Both the position numbers and the translations under genes were made by a program. A stretch of DNA of 64,000 bases, from positions 62,001 through 126,000 of the forward strand of contig JAQGDQ010000285.1 in assembly GCA_030141605.1 (NCBI GenBank), written 5' to 3'. How positions within the stretch are numbered: the first letter of the stretch is position 1; every line of letters begins with the position of its first letter. Under the pieces are notes generated by a model that did not search any database, was not told the origin of the DNA, and saw only the letters and a program-made list of their open reading frames with translations. The stretch is from Tubiluchus corallicola (Eukaryota > Priapulida > Priapulimorpha > Priapulimorphida > Tubiluchidae). This document shows, one piece after another, positions 48,265-61,454 of the stretch.

Positions 48265-51200
48265 CTAAATAGAGTCTGGAATGTGGTACTGAGAAAACAC
48301 AGAAACCTGGAAAAAATACAGATACATATTGTGAAGCAGTTACGGTAGACCTAATTAAATTTAATGATATAAATGTGCAGAAGTATTGCATACGCTTATT
48401 TGTTAACAAATTAAACAAAGAGGCAGCCTGCATCACATAAAATAAAAAAAGTTTCACCAGTTTCACAATAAACATCAAAATCTTTTAATGAAAGAAAAAT
48501 TAGAACAAGATAAAAAAATAAGCATCATTTTTTATTCATTAGTAGAGGAGCTGCCTGTTAAAAATCACATCCCTGCTGAAGTGAGGTAGAATAAACCACA
48601 ATGCTGACTTTTTGTCTGAAGTTTTTCATCATGTTTAACAACTAATTAAAATTTTTTAGTACTTCATTCTTTTTCAGTTTGGAATACCACCACTAATACA
48701 TTGGACAACATTTTGTATGATAATAATTTTACTGTGGGATTTTTGTTCGACATAATTATGTTTTCTTTACAAGGACGAATCCTGGTATTATGATTTTCAA
48801 GGGACAGAAATATTTTTCGTATCCAGTGTGGTGATTCATACTGTTCATTACGAGCAGGTCATACTTGACAATGCAAATGTATTTGAGTGATTGTGTTTAT
48901 ATTATCATGTGGCCTTGAGCTACACACCACACTGTAAGCTTGAAAACCAATCACTGCGTCTAGCCCACTAGTCATCAATCACTACCTTTTCAGTCTGCAC
49001 AGGCTACTGTGAATCCTGGTGCATGATAGATTATGTTAACATGGTGGTGTAACTCAATGGTAGCATACTCGTTTCCCACCTGGAAAGTTGTGGGTTCAAC
49101 TCCCAGCTGAGTCATACAAAAACTTCAAAAAATCGCTTCACTGGTTGTTCGACCAAATGCGCAGGTTTATCGAAGTAGCATGTAATAATAATCAAAACGA
49201 CCTTGGAAGTAAATATTGAGTTAAGGTGTTATTCTTGGACTATGTCCTAAACGAAATTATTACCATTATTATTACGACAGTTGTGCAGTTTCTGTTCGTT
49301 AACAACCAAGCTCATTTATTTCTTGAAAACAGTAATTCTTTGCTACTGATTTTTATGTAAGACAAAAAAACATTTAGCTATAGATAAATATGCAACAAAA
49401 TATATAACTAAATATAAATGTTACTTATGCAGAGGAGTAAATGAGCAAATGTTCTGTGAAAAAGCTTGTAAGCATGTAAATATGTTCATATATTTGCCTG
49501 AGGATGGCTGATTTTATTACCATGCCAAGTTCTAACCCGTAATTATTATTTTAGTACCTGTACACTTATTATTATAGTTATCTGTATTTCTGAGTTTCAT
49601 AATACTCATATAGCAGGAAGTTTAGTCAAAAGCCGAATTATATTATCAAGATGAGACTGGATTCGACACAACTAAACTAAAGGCATCTTATTAAGCTTCA
49701 CCTGAAACACAATGCAGTTCAATCTTAATAAAATGTCTGTCAAATGGCAAGACTACACAATACTAACTTCGTGTTGTCATTTAACAAAACCTGTCAAAAG
49801 TTATATTTAATGTAAGGTTTTACAGGAAATTGTTAACTTTCAATAGTACATCTGAAAGAGTAATACATTGCATCAACTGGTAAAATCAGATAAAAAACTT
49901 CTATACTTGCCTTATCCTTCAACTGTTGGCATAATTGAAGACCAACCGTGAACAGCATAAGACTCTCGTTCAGCCACGGCACGGAACATTCTCCTTGGTA
50001 GACGTCAAATTTTGGAGGTCCGTGTTGACTGTGGAGGTGGTAAACGGCAAACACCAGTTTATGTGACTGAATGTAAAAGCTGATGGCTGTATCATTGGGG
50101 ACAGGCGGCTGCACTACTGACTGAAAGAAAATTAAAAAATGCAAACTGCAAATGTAATTTTATTAAAACCACGTTAACGTTGCACTGTAGGTAAAATTTT
50201 GGTCAGATTAAGAACTGGTAGATCGTAGAAGTACCTTAAAGAAGTCGGTAAGACCACATTGATAAAAGTAGAATGCCTGAACTATGCTCAAAAATATCTA
50301 GCTCCTCTTGTACACCAATTGACTAGGCCTATCTAACCAGTCAGGGAGTACAGTCACATCAGGGCTGATGCTTCACAGTTTGTTACCTAACCCACATGAG
50401 AGATTGCAAAATCACATTGTCATTCTGGTGGTTCGCGTTGATCGTGTAGAGCGTTTATCACTCATCAAGCATTACATTAAACCTCTTTTATTGCTACTTT
50501 AATGGAGGATGCTCTCAAGATCTTTTACCACAGGTTGCTGAGTACCAACAGTTTGCTTGAAGCATTCGTTTTACCTGGAGTACGGCAAACTATATCACAA
50601 ATGCCATCAATAAAAGTTTTTGACAATTTTTAACAAAATGTTATCTTTCAGAAATAAGTGTCAAGTTGTGGTTTTCAGTAGTTAATAAATATTTTTAGAC
50701 TTTTTTGTGAATTACACTAATACACAAACAGCACTTTACTTATGTAAATGCACTTCCACTACAGCCTTCTAAGCAATTACCATGTTTGGACTGTTCATCA
50801 ATTCATCAATGGTTTTCTTCTTCGGCATTACAAGAGCACACCTCCCTCGTACGAGGCAGTCTGATATTTCTGACAACAGCTGTAACGACACATGTTCACA
50901 CAAAATTGTAATTGTATGTTCAGCATAACTAAATCAAGTTACTTTGACCCGTATGGTATAATAGTTTGCAAGTGCAGCAGGCCACATCCATCTAAGGCCT
51001 GTTTTGACTACTACTTTTCTAGCCACGATTATCACCGCAATTTTAAAGCTCAGTGAAAATTAGTGTTATTCACTAAATCGTTCGTGTTTTTCAATAGCTT
51101 GTTTCTCTCAGTGACAAAAAAGCTCTAGTGTTCAGAAATGCTTTCTTGCTGTAGCAAGTTAAATCGCTGGTGATGTTTGCTCATTTTCACAGACGATATG

Positions 51201-54200
51201 AAGAACAATACAACTTCTCACTGCAATTAATGCTTTTACTGCAACTAATGGGCAATTTTACAGCTCCAGTGTTACAGCCATATCTCACTAGCGACAACAG
51301 ATTTTCTGTTATCAATTTTAATGCTTTCATATGCGTTTCTGATATCATCAACAGTGTTAGTAATGGCCAGGATAAAATCGGTATTCAAAGTGAGCCTTGA
51401 TGTGGAAGTCACAGTCAGCTATGTTGCTTATCTGTAGCAGTTCTTTTAGACTTTCATATGCAACATACTAGCTAGTGCAACATGGTATATATTAAAGCTA
51501 ATATATCAAAGCACATTTAACACATATTGTACAATTAAGTTAATAATAGTCTAGGTTAGAATTTTAAGGACAATGACAACTCGGACCTATTTACATGTAA
51601 CTAGAATACTAGTCTCAGTTTCAAAAATGATATAAATTTATAAAAGATCATATTGTAAAATGCTTAGCTCTGCTGAACACGTTCATAGTCCTATTCAAAC
51701 TCGAGATAACGTACAATCAATGCGAATGCCCAGACAAAAACAACCTAAATTTTTAAATTTTATTCACCTGTATAACCTCAGTGCCTGAAGTAAAGCTCCT
51801 GTCTCGATCTCCACGTGCTTGTAGCTTATCAATAGCTTCATACAGGTGATTTCCAGCATCTTGAATCTGTTTGACGATAACAACAAAAAAACTGAAAAAA
51901 TGCCATCAATATCATTTAAAAGCATATAAAATCTAATCAAAAAGTCTTAAATTCTGCAAAAAATTTCACAGCTTCAAAAATAATAACATGATACATTAAT
52001 ATAATCAGTATACACCAGCTTAAAAAGTTCAGTACTATCCTTACCAACCTTTCTGCACATAACACTTGGTAACATATCTCGTATGTTTGACAAAAGTAAA
52101 AAACGAGCATGTTCTCAGCATTAAAATACGCATTCAAGACAGATTAGATAAGTGGGTGATACGTGGCCTCCTAGGTCAGATACTCACTCCAGGTTATTTG
52201 CAAACCTTAGCTATTTGCCACAGGAATGTGGCTGAGTTACCTCTTCTGATTCACTGGCTCATCTCAGGATAGCTTTGATAATGAGCCAGTCTACAGACAT
52301 ATCAAAGCACATTTTCAGCAAGCCCTGCCCTTGAGTGCTGGATTCTGTTTGTATTGTAGCAACGTGTATAAAAAAAATTAACAGCTAATTCTGCCCTTAT
52401 TTAACCCAGAAAGAGTTGGCAACCATGATTTATGATACTTGATCACTACAGTTTATTTAAGATTATTTTTTTATGTTTAACAAAGAAATAATGAAGTTGA
52501 CATACTTGTTGCAGTTTCCAAGGTGCATCAGGTAAAATATGTGTCTTGTGAATTTGGCTTTGATGTTTGAAAACTTTTAAGACAATATCCTAAGAAAAAC
52601 AGTTCAATATATATAAGTTTATAGAATCAATTTTAGAAAACGAGTTAAAGTACCATGAGATTCCATTAACGATTAATAGTTAAAGGCCTATATCACACCA
52701 ACAGACATCGAAGTTTTTTTAATGCATTATTATGATTACACAAAGAATTCATAGTTATTATTAAACAAAAGAGACTTATAAATTAAATAAGTTACTTTTT
52801 TCTGACGAATTTCGAACGCGTGCCAAAAAGATCGCCATGTTTCGAGTCTTTGACGTGAGTGAACGAGAATGACATACGAGATACAGAAAGCGTCTTTGGT
52901 TACTGATGTTTGTTTGCGATGTTTGGTTTAATGTAATTTACATAATTAGGCAAATCTCCACCTGACATGTTGAACACATCTGACGTTTTCTACAAACTTG
53001 TTATTGGGAAAACCAATAACATGATTGAGCGTTTTAGAAATTATTATCAGTATCGTAGCCCAGCCGTAAGCCTTTCCATTATGCCAGAACAGACAGTAGT
53101 GTTTTTTAGAGACCGAGAGCCCGATATTTAATTTGACGCAGAAATTTGGAACATCATGAGCTGGTGCGCATAATGTTCATTTGCAATATGGTCGCTCAGT
53201 TATTCTGTAACAGAACCCTTAAGAAATATCATGATAGAAAATGAAAATACTTGTGATGTTGATTTAGATTTTAGAGCATTGTTTTTTATCTGCACACGGA
53301 TACATACACGCAACTATGCAAACACCTACGATCTACACTGATGCTTTACTTTTCTTAACATACATAATAACTGTCATATATGTTAAAAGAGCCAGACTGA
53401 AACTATAAATTTAATAGGTAGACTAGCATTCTTCTAACTTTATGACAGTTACCAAACGCAAATGTATGACAGCAGACCTAATCCTACAGTATATTTGTTG
53501 TACTTAATCACACTTTATAAACTTTACGTCTGAACTAAAAAACTAAAAAAGTAAAAACATAAATGAGAAAGTAAACAATACCGCCTGATGAATGTTGTCG
53601 CCAAGCAGTGTAGCAACGCACTTGATGCTGTCTGCGTTAGGTGACGTAAGTAGAAACTTCTCTGGCTTCACGATATTTTCAGCATCCTGCAGACGCAGAG
53701 GATAGCGTCTTGCACATTCCTGGAGAGAAGCAACAGATTTTTAACCCATCAAATGGACAAGCAAATGAATGAATCAGCCTAATGACTAGACTTAGTTAAT
53801 ATTTAGTGCTCATTACTTTTTTCTATATAAGCATAAGATGTCGTTTGTGATACACACTGTTACAGTAAGAGAAAGATGGGAAATCATCATAATAATTAGC
53901 TTTTCTAGTACAAAAAACCACAAAGTATCAGTGAATTATAACTACATAAATCTGATAAGGAGACCATGTGATGTCTTTTCAGAGGAATATGGGGTTAATT
54001 GTTGGCTTTAATAATAAAAGAATGGAAAATTAAACACTAGACATACTACTGACAAAATCAATTAATGAATGAAGATTATAGCCAAGCACATTCTAAAGAA
54101 TAAACAGAATTCTAAAACCACCTTGTGGAGTCTTAATAACACAAAACGTAATAAAACTGGGCTAAGAAAGCAATATTACTCCTATTATAAATTAATACTA

Positions 54201-55455
54201 ATTATAAAGTTCACGGTAGGAAGTCTTACCAATAGTAACGTGTGTATTTGACCCAACATTGAAGGCACTTCCTTATTCAATAACCAGCGAAACTCATCCC
54301 TCTGAAAGCACACCAATGTTAACAATATCAAATTTAGAAATTAAAAAATTACAAAAAAAACTTCAGTACAATTATAAACAGAAATTGAGTCACATGCAAA
54401 ATTTTCCGAACAAAGACTTTCCTTAAAAATGCATTATTCACCATCCATACATAATTCTTAAAATTTAGAGAACCACCTTTCTAGCAAAAAAACACTCCCA
54501 TTTTTATCAACTGTTTCAAATTTTTATTCATTCTTAGACTATTCATTCTAATCATACACTAATTTGTAAAGTTGCATGAATCAGAAACCGTGTGAAGATA
54601 AACTTACCAATAGGTAGAGTGAAAACGGACACATAAATGAACCCTCATTGGTTAAGTACTGATTTTTTCCTATTACACAATTATAAGTTTTCATTTTCCA
54701 CCAGTTTAGTCAGTTTCTGTACTCCTGTTCATTTCAGCATCAATATCACAGGCAGTCACAGTGTATTACAAACAATTGTAATGTGGTTCTGTTTTTTTAT
54801 TTATTATTATTATCACATTCAGTACAATATAATGACATTAAGCACCGTGACATCAAAATTATTATAACATCTACTGTATTAAATTCTTATGTTTCATACA
54901 CTATCGTTATCATAAAAGAATAATTGTACTGCAGTGGGCTAGAGAAGCAAAGGCTTGTATAAGCCCACTGTCATGTGAACCCGATAAAAAAAGAATGGAT
55001 GAGTGAACAGTTCTTCCACCTAGTACTATAGTTGTAAACAGTTTTTGAAAAGGCAAACGATTATATTTTATAATATAATGAAACAAAAATCATCATGCAC
55101 TCAATTCAATTTTTTGGCAGACTACCGGAAATCTCGTTTTCAGTTTTGTTCTTTTCAATTCAATTCAATTCGATTTCAATAGATTTACTTCGCAATACTT
55201 TACACCTCCAAGAAAATGACAATTTTATAAATGCGTAAGTTGCAAGTTTTTCCAAAATAACTCAAGTGACTGCATACTATACCATGCATTTCCTTCAGGG
55301 AAGAGCTTCACTGTAAAACGTTTATTCACTTAGTCATTAGTAAATAAATTTAAATCTAAACTTACAAATTAAATCTAAATTTATGGAACAAGTAAATAAA
55401 AATCACTTACCAGCACATGCAGCTCTAAATCCTCTTCAGCTGTATTATCTGACAT
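48265..55455 (-). CDS. ROGDI: ROGDI homologue, complete
   Basis: ROGDI is a conserved animal protein linked to neuronal function and to V-ATPase regulation; loss in humans causes Kohlschütter-Tönz syndrome. Eight minus-strand exons: 55455-55411, 54301-54230, 53719-53582, 52589-52506, 51866-51768, 50879-50781, 50120-49911 and 48306-48265. Every exon is a multiple of three, so all introns are phase 0, giving 262 aa (human about 287). Family blocks are clear: RDEFRWLLNKEV, a VATLLGDNIHQA region, DAPWKLQQ|IQDAGNHLYEAI, SGTEVIQ, FYIQSHKLVFAVYHLH, PWLNESLMLFTVGLQLCQQL and the C-terminal KDK|VSVFSQYHIPDSI. The last intron has a GC donor (AAG|GCAAGT) with a TTTCCAG acceptor; other donors are GT. The start ATG at 55455 is followed by an acidic MSDNTAEEDLE. 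Confidence 0.93.
49040..49277 (+). mobile_element. tRNA-Gly-derived SINE
   Basis: The head at 49040-49116 aligns with tRNA-Gly: GGTGGTGTAACTCAATGGTA (A box), TTTCCCACCT in the anticodon loop position (CCC), and GTGGGTTCAACTCCCAGC (B box and T arm). The acceptor stem no longer pairs well, so it is not a working tRNA gene. An unrelated body of about 130 bp follows, ending in ACCATTATTATTACGA. It sits in ROGDI intron 7, on the opposite strand. Confidence 0.7.
52675..52935 (-). repeat. Dispersed repeat, copy 2 (minus strand)
   Basis: The inverted partner of 39320-39600. It lies in ROGDI intron 3, in the sense orientation of ROGDI. The shared core is CGAAACATGGCGATCTT. Confidence 0.75.
55145..55320 (-). 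mobile_element. Retroposon 3' end with GAATT tail
   Basis: On the minus strand the sequence runs to AATCGAATTGAATTGAATTG at 55145, an oligomeric tail like the one at 25930. It lies just inside ROGDI intron 1. Confidence 0.45.
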
Positions 55456-58400
55456 TCTTGGACTTAATAACCGTTAACCTGCTAACCGATGACAAATCTC
55501 AGTTTTTTTATAACTTTAAAAAACAAGCAAGAGATATTAAACGTAACAGATATCAACAAGAAATAATCTATATTGAAGATGATGCAAAAAGTTACTTTAT
55601 TTTTGCAGTGTATGTTTACATTTTGCCAACTCTGGATCTGATCTATAGTTACTCTCTGAAATGACTTCAGCATTTGTTGGAATATCTGAAATACTTAAAA
55701 GCATTTGAAAAGAACTATATATTTGACATTTGTTTAGACATTTAGCCATAGTCAACTGAAAAGAGACTGGAGGATAAAAATGATACAAGCTTACTGAATG
55801 AATTGTTTTATATTTGCAATTGTAGAATACTTATTATTTTTAATGATTGTAGTTTTACAAGTTCTTTGTAATCATAATTATAAATGTTGTTGTAATTGTG
55901 TGTGTATTTTTACATAATTTATGGCCTAGCTGTTGAACTAAAGAATCAAAACTAACCTAATTTAATCTAAGAATGAGAAACATTCTTGTAAAATGATTTA
56001 ACATGAATATGACAAAGTTCATTCATGTGAGTAATCCATCCATTTACCTGCTCTTGGTTTTTTGTCGATTTATTAGATTCATCAAAAGCTTGAACAAATA
56101 GACTATCTTCAAGTATAAGTTATGTACAAAATACCCAATTAAATTTTCCCTGTATCGTTTCCATCTTTGATTTGTCATATCGTTTGATAAACCTTTATTG
56201 CTTACAACTTTTTGCCATTTACTCTGCATAATGAAAACCACCTGTCTTTTGAAAAAAGGATGTAATGGCTGCGAAAATGCATATCGTGAAAGCCAAAGCT
56301 GTAAATTAGGTAGACCTAATTAATGTAGTATGACATATTATTATGAAGGCAAACAATGAATTCTGATTTTGACTCGCATTTGTGATTTTACTATATTCAC
56401 TATACTAGTAAATTAGTGTTTATTTGTGATTTGCAAATGACTAGGTTGCTGTTGCTCAGCTAAAGACAAGCTTTCAATTTTAACGCTCACAATCCAGAAA
56501 TAATTCAAGATACGAAAGTTTGCAGATCTGGAGTCACTTAACATGTTGTGTTTATTTTACTGTTAACACTTAAAATATAACAAAGAACACATGCAGAAAA
56601 ATATTTGTAAAACACTGCCCATATAGCATAAAGTTGATTTATACAATCTCTGCATACAAATTTTCAGATATAGTGTTAGCCACCATTTATTTATCACGTA
56701 ACTGGTGGACTTCGTGACTCTCGTATGCACGTTATGGCTTTCCATAAGCACATGCTACTTAAAGTAATTAAAACTTCTGCTGCTTGCGTAATGCTTTTGC
56801 AAAAATATCGCAAATTAGCTATCTGATTTTTTATAAAAACTTAATATACTTTTGACAGAAATTGACAGTGTGTTGCTTTTCTTCAGCTGATGAACGACGT
56901 CATTGGTGGAATAGGTGTTCAAAATGAAGATGAAGTGTGAAATATTCGCTACCTTAAGGTGATTTAACTAATTACAGGAAGCACTTACCAAACTTTTATT
57001 ATCAAATCCTTCTAACATTTTTTGCAAACAATGAAATTGTTTTTTTAAAGCCAATATTCTGATCATTGAAGATATTTCTTTGATCGAGGTTGAGAAAGTC
57101 GGCTTTGAAGGCTATGGGCAAGCTATACTATAGTATTTGAACTGAATTCACTGCTTATTCCAATTGCCATAATACAACATTGTAGTTTGTAGTTTTGTAC
57201 ATCATTACAAATATAAACGTACAACAGTCTACAACGAAATAAAGAAGAAACAACAATAAGAATCCTATGTCCCAATGAACAACATGATGCATTATCAGCT
57301 CCGATCAAAAGATACCTTATGAGTGTACTATAGTAGTCTAGGGCTTACTGACTGAATGATTTTTCTGTATTCTTCGTCTTTTGTATACTTCTTCCAGCCC
57401 TCTCGACTTCACTTTCTTTCATTACTTTAAAAAATATATTCGTTTAGACTTAGATCATACATTTTGCACATCTTAAATTATCTTCTTCAGGTGGAAATAA
57501 AATTCAACACGGGAAAACTTTGCTGCATGCTTACCGGTAATTTTCTGCGCTTCCTTTAGCCAAAGATTAGGGAACCCAGTTTAATTACATGAATTCAAAT
57601 GAAAACATGTATGCATTGGTTCTAAAGTGGGATAGAAATTTATATATACCACTGTATGTAAAAAAACAGGAAAGGTAACAAAAATTAATTATATACAGTA
57701 GTCTGAAACAGTTTTGAAGTGTACGAAATTAATTTTATAATGTGGTTGGTCTGTAAAGTATGAGCGTAAGCCACACTAGAAGTGTTTTACTACATAAATA
57801 AATGCACAGTAGTCATGAAACATTACTCAGCCGAAGAGAATGACCATTTAAGACATTAATATTCAATTGACTGATATAAGTATTTTTAATTTATAGTTGA
57901 CAAAACTGGGACAGAGGCTGAAAATTGTAACAAAGAGAATAAAAAACTAATTTGCTAAAACTCAAACTGAAGCATAGTTTCCTAAAACGTAGCTGTCTTT
58001 AGAGTTACAGAAAATTGGGGCTAAATTACTGCAATTTAACTCCCATGCAGACTTTCATATTAAACCCCAAACTTGCCTTAAAGTTGCAAATTTAGTACAC
58101 TGGGTGTCAGAATTTAGTAATGATTATCATTTAGTACACTGATAATTCAAGAATATTCCGGAGTATCCCAAGGCAAAGTATCTACATAAACTGTACAGAG
58201 TGTTTAGGATCAGAGGTTGAATGAACCACCTTTTAATCATCCTATCGCTTGATTTGCATGCTGGCTTACAAATTTTAACACATTAGCAAAAGACTTCAAA
58301 TTATGAGGCAAAATGTCAAAAGCTTTGCATTCCAATACTAAATTAACTAGCTACCAGACAAAAATGCCAACAATAAAGTTTTGATGAACATATGTATATG

Positions 58401-59005
58401 TTATAATATTGTACAATAAAAAATGGCTTTATTTCGAATCAGCTGATGTCATCGGCATTCAATTAAAATTTGAATCAATTACAATGCAGACTAGTTATAA
58501 TGAAATCCAAATAAAATAAAATTGTTATTAAATAATACTTATTACAATGGATATGAATTGATAATGTTGATTAACACTACTTTTTTTAATGAAATAGATA
58601 ATTTTTCCTTATTTGCAAGAAAGTTTTGATATGTAACTGGATGACTGCATTCTTTCTCAAAAGAGTAGCATCACCAATGTTTCATCAGTGTTGATTCTTG
58701 CTTGGTGAGCACCATGTTCTCCTAAAATCAAACTTGACTTAAAGCAGAATTCATCACTGAGTTTGGATTTGAATCCAGGATCTTTGGATATTAGACCATT
58801 GACCATTGGACCTCATGGCATCTTGTGATTGATTACACATTACAGTACACAACACTTCATCCTATCACTAATTCTTTTCTCATGTTGGTCACTGTATAAA
58901 GTTGTTGCGACTGGGGCTCGGACACTATTTGCTAGCACCAGACAAATCAGACAAATTTGTGCATATATTCTAAGTACCTTTTTAGCTTAGTTTGTAGTCG
59001 TACAT
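55456..59005. other. Spacer between RBM48 and ROGDI
   Basis: AT-rich. Short open frames (for example 56044-56241 minus and 56563-56751 minus) have no recognised features. It should contain the RBM48 3' UTR and the ROGDI promoter. Confidence 0.45.
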
Positions 59006-60010
59006 TTATTTGGAAGAGCTTGCAGTTGTAGCCCTTACAATAACACCAGTTTTCTTTAACGGCAGCAATTTTTTCCGACTTAGTTTTAACTGTCGAGGAA
59101 CAAGTTTTAGTGTCGGTCTTTCTGGACAATATATTTTTACAACTTTTTCCACTATTTTGTTTTTCCACAAGGAATTGTTCGTCCTCGGAGATTTAAGATT
59201 TTTTAGATACAATTTGTTGCCAGTCCAATCCTTTTCACAGCTGTCACTAAAGAAATAATCGCTCCTTAAACTGGAAGGCAAAGGAGGTGGGGGAAATGTG
59301 GGAAATGATCCCGAGAAACTGGGGTACAAATTACCATCCAACAAATTAGTACTGGCTGATTGGAACACCTTATCGGTAACTGCTGATACAGTTAAAGGCA
59401 CAAAAGTTGAAGAAGGAGGCAAATCTTTACTGCTATTTTGGTGAGGCACTACTGTTTCACACTCAGGTTGTTTGGTGTCTGCTTTCAATGCTGAACCTGT
59501 CAGAGAAGACTTCAACGAGTGTCTTGCAGCGTTAGCCACTTTTTCCCTTTCTTTTGAAATTTCGAAACTGTATTTTTTTACTAAGGATGATATTATTCTT
59601 CTTCTCTCCTCCAACTTAGCTCTTGTTTCTTGAACCGTTTCATGTTCTGGTGCATAGCAAACATGCAGAACATTTCCAAAAAATACATAATTATCCAATT
59701 TGCACTTTGCCATTCTTGCTTTATGTAGCTGGGCAAATTTTAACAAGTACACATTTGTAAACTTTTCCTTGGGATAATCTTTGAGGCAATTATATTCACT
59801 GATTTCACCATACAAAGAAAATAGATTTAAAAGATCTTCCGCGCTGCAGGTCGATGGAACAAACTGAACTAGCAAGAATTTTGACTCTTGGGCAACACTA
59901 TATGCTTTTACTGCTTTAAGTTTCCTGCCTTTGCGATAAGGTCGCCGTGTAAAGCAGAATTCTTGTTGTATGTGGTGTTGTGGCATTGTACACATCATCT
60001 GATCATTCAT
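59006..60010 (-). CDS. RBM48: RBM48, minor-spliceosome RNA-binding protein
   Basis: RBM48 works with ARMC7 in U12-type (minor) intron splicing in the nucleus. One uninterrupted exon encodes 334 aa (human about 367). The N-terminal block HHIQQEFCFTRRPYRKGRK precedes the RRM: KAYSVAQESKFLLVQFVP (RNP2-like), LFSLYGEISEYNCLKDYP, FTNVYLLKF, then FFGNVLHVCYAPEHETVQET, the family signature, with a basic helix after it. The C-terminal half is low-conservation, with Ser/Pro-rich parts and a Lys/Arg-rich end. The start chosen is ATG 60010: an acceptor (TTTCTTTCAG) ends at about 60023, so 12 apparent upstream codons belong to the intron and UTR, and the gene has a 5' non-coding exon. Confidence 0.93.
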   Translation of the reverse strand: MNDQMMCTMPQHHIQQEFCFTRRPYRKGRKLKAVKAYSVAQESKFLLVQFVPSTCSAEDLLNLFSLYGEISEYNCLKDYPKEKFTNVYLLKFAQLHKARMAKCKLDNYVFFGNVLHVCYAPEHETVQETRAKLEERRRIISSLVKKYSFEISKEREKVANAARHSLKSSLTGSALKADTKQPECETVVPHQNSSKDLPPSSTFVPLTVSAVTDKVFQSASTNLLDGNLYPSFSGSFPTFPPPPLPSSLRSDYFFSDSCEKDWTGNKLYLKNLKSPRTNNSLWKNKIVEKVVKIYCPERPTLKLVPRQLKLSRKKLLPLKKTGVIVRATTASSSK

Positions 60011-61454
60011 CTTAATGAGTATACTGAAAGAAAACAGGTGAGACAATCGTTTAATTTCATGTAACCTGCTTTAAAGACCTCTATACATAAAATCTGTGAA
60101 GCAGAATGATGAATGCTTTTTACAGCTCCTTTGAAGCTAGAAAGGCTTGTACTAATGAAGCAAATGTCTGTGTACTACTACAAGTTAGGAATATATCACA
60201 CACAAAGTACACTAGCATGGTGTTTACTGTTTATTAATATTACAAAAAGCTGGTTCTCTCTATTCTTAAAACATTTTTTCTTAGAAATAATAACAAAAGT
60301 TTTTTTTTCTGAAACAAACCTCTAAATGCCTGGGATTTGGCTACAACTATCAATTGATATTCTCCATTGATATATCATTACATTATGTACGTTACATTAG
60401 TTTAGTTCTTGGATAAGGTATAGCTCTGTAAAACTAAAAAAAGATCAAAACTAAGACTAGAGCAAAGCTGTTCAGCACGCTTAAGATTTTTCATCTTGAC
60501 TTTCAGCCATAGAATTCTTCAGTTTTGCTTAGCAAGTGACTATGTGAAATAATGGTAAGTACCTCTTTCTGTGCCACCAGCGTGCTAAATGCACTTTATA
60601 GTACATACAAATGCTAAATTAGTTTAGTCGCAAGTTCATTAATTATTTCTCGCCGAAAAAAGGGAATTTATTATTATTAATTACGTTATTTCCCCCCCCT
60701 TAAAACCTAAAACTTGCCTTCGCTGACCATTGCTTGTCAAAGGGCAAAAATTCTCAACTACAGTATTCTCCGAGCTTGCAAAGAAAAAGATTCATTTCGC
60801 TAGGCGCACCAGTTCGAATACATAAGAGAGAAGTTAGAGAACCTGCCCCGACCGTGACAAAGCACTTTATCCAAGATTTGGAAGCGTCAACTGACCAACT
60901 TACGTTTTGTTGCGCTTGGAATAAAAAATTGTTTATTTCTCCATAGTCGAAAATTTGATTAAGATAACTAAGTTCGACTTTGTTAATGCGATAGCTATAA
61001 AAAATTATGCATGTGCTTGTGCTGGACAGTGCAATTGCAGTGCAGTTTCAGATGTATATTGATGTAGTACAGTTTCACTAATCGAGTAATTAGTGTCTGG
61101 AATCCTCTACTATACATTCAAAATGTATTAAAAATACTAAACTGCTGCTATGGTAGTCCAGATGGTATACATTTTTAAATAAAACTTGTATCTGGTATTA
61201 GAGCTAGTGCTGCAGAGTAATCGTAGATGCACAGTTTTGTGGTTTCTACCCATGATTCTGATATTTATGATGTAATATCAACAGGCGTAGAAAAATAAAT
61301 GAATTTATAAACTTAACTATAGAGAAGTATAACTAGACCGTGATATTTAATTATGACAAACTCATAAATTTAATAGGTGGGTAAAGATAGCTCCTAGTAA
61401 GGGGGTACCTAGAACAAATTGCAATCGAATTTTCTTTTGAGATTCTGTTAGAGC
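60011..61454. other. Upstream region of RBM48; one unexplained frame
   Basis: A plus frame at about 60734-60946 looks codon-like (for example SLQRKRFISLGAPVRIHKRE) but has no ATG start and no known family. It could be part of a divergent first exon. The rest is AT-rich spacer. Confidence 0.35.

Noticed and set aside
49040-49116. Functional tRNA-Gly gene
   Set aside because: The acceptor stem is broken and a retroposon body with a tail follows, so it was annotated as a SINE head.
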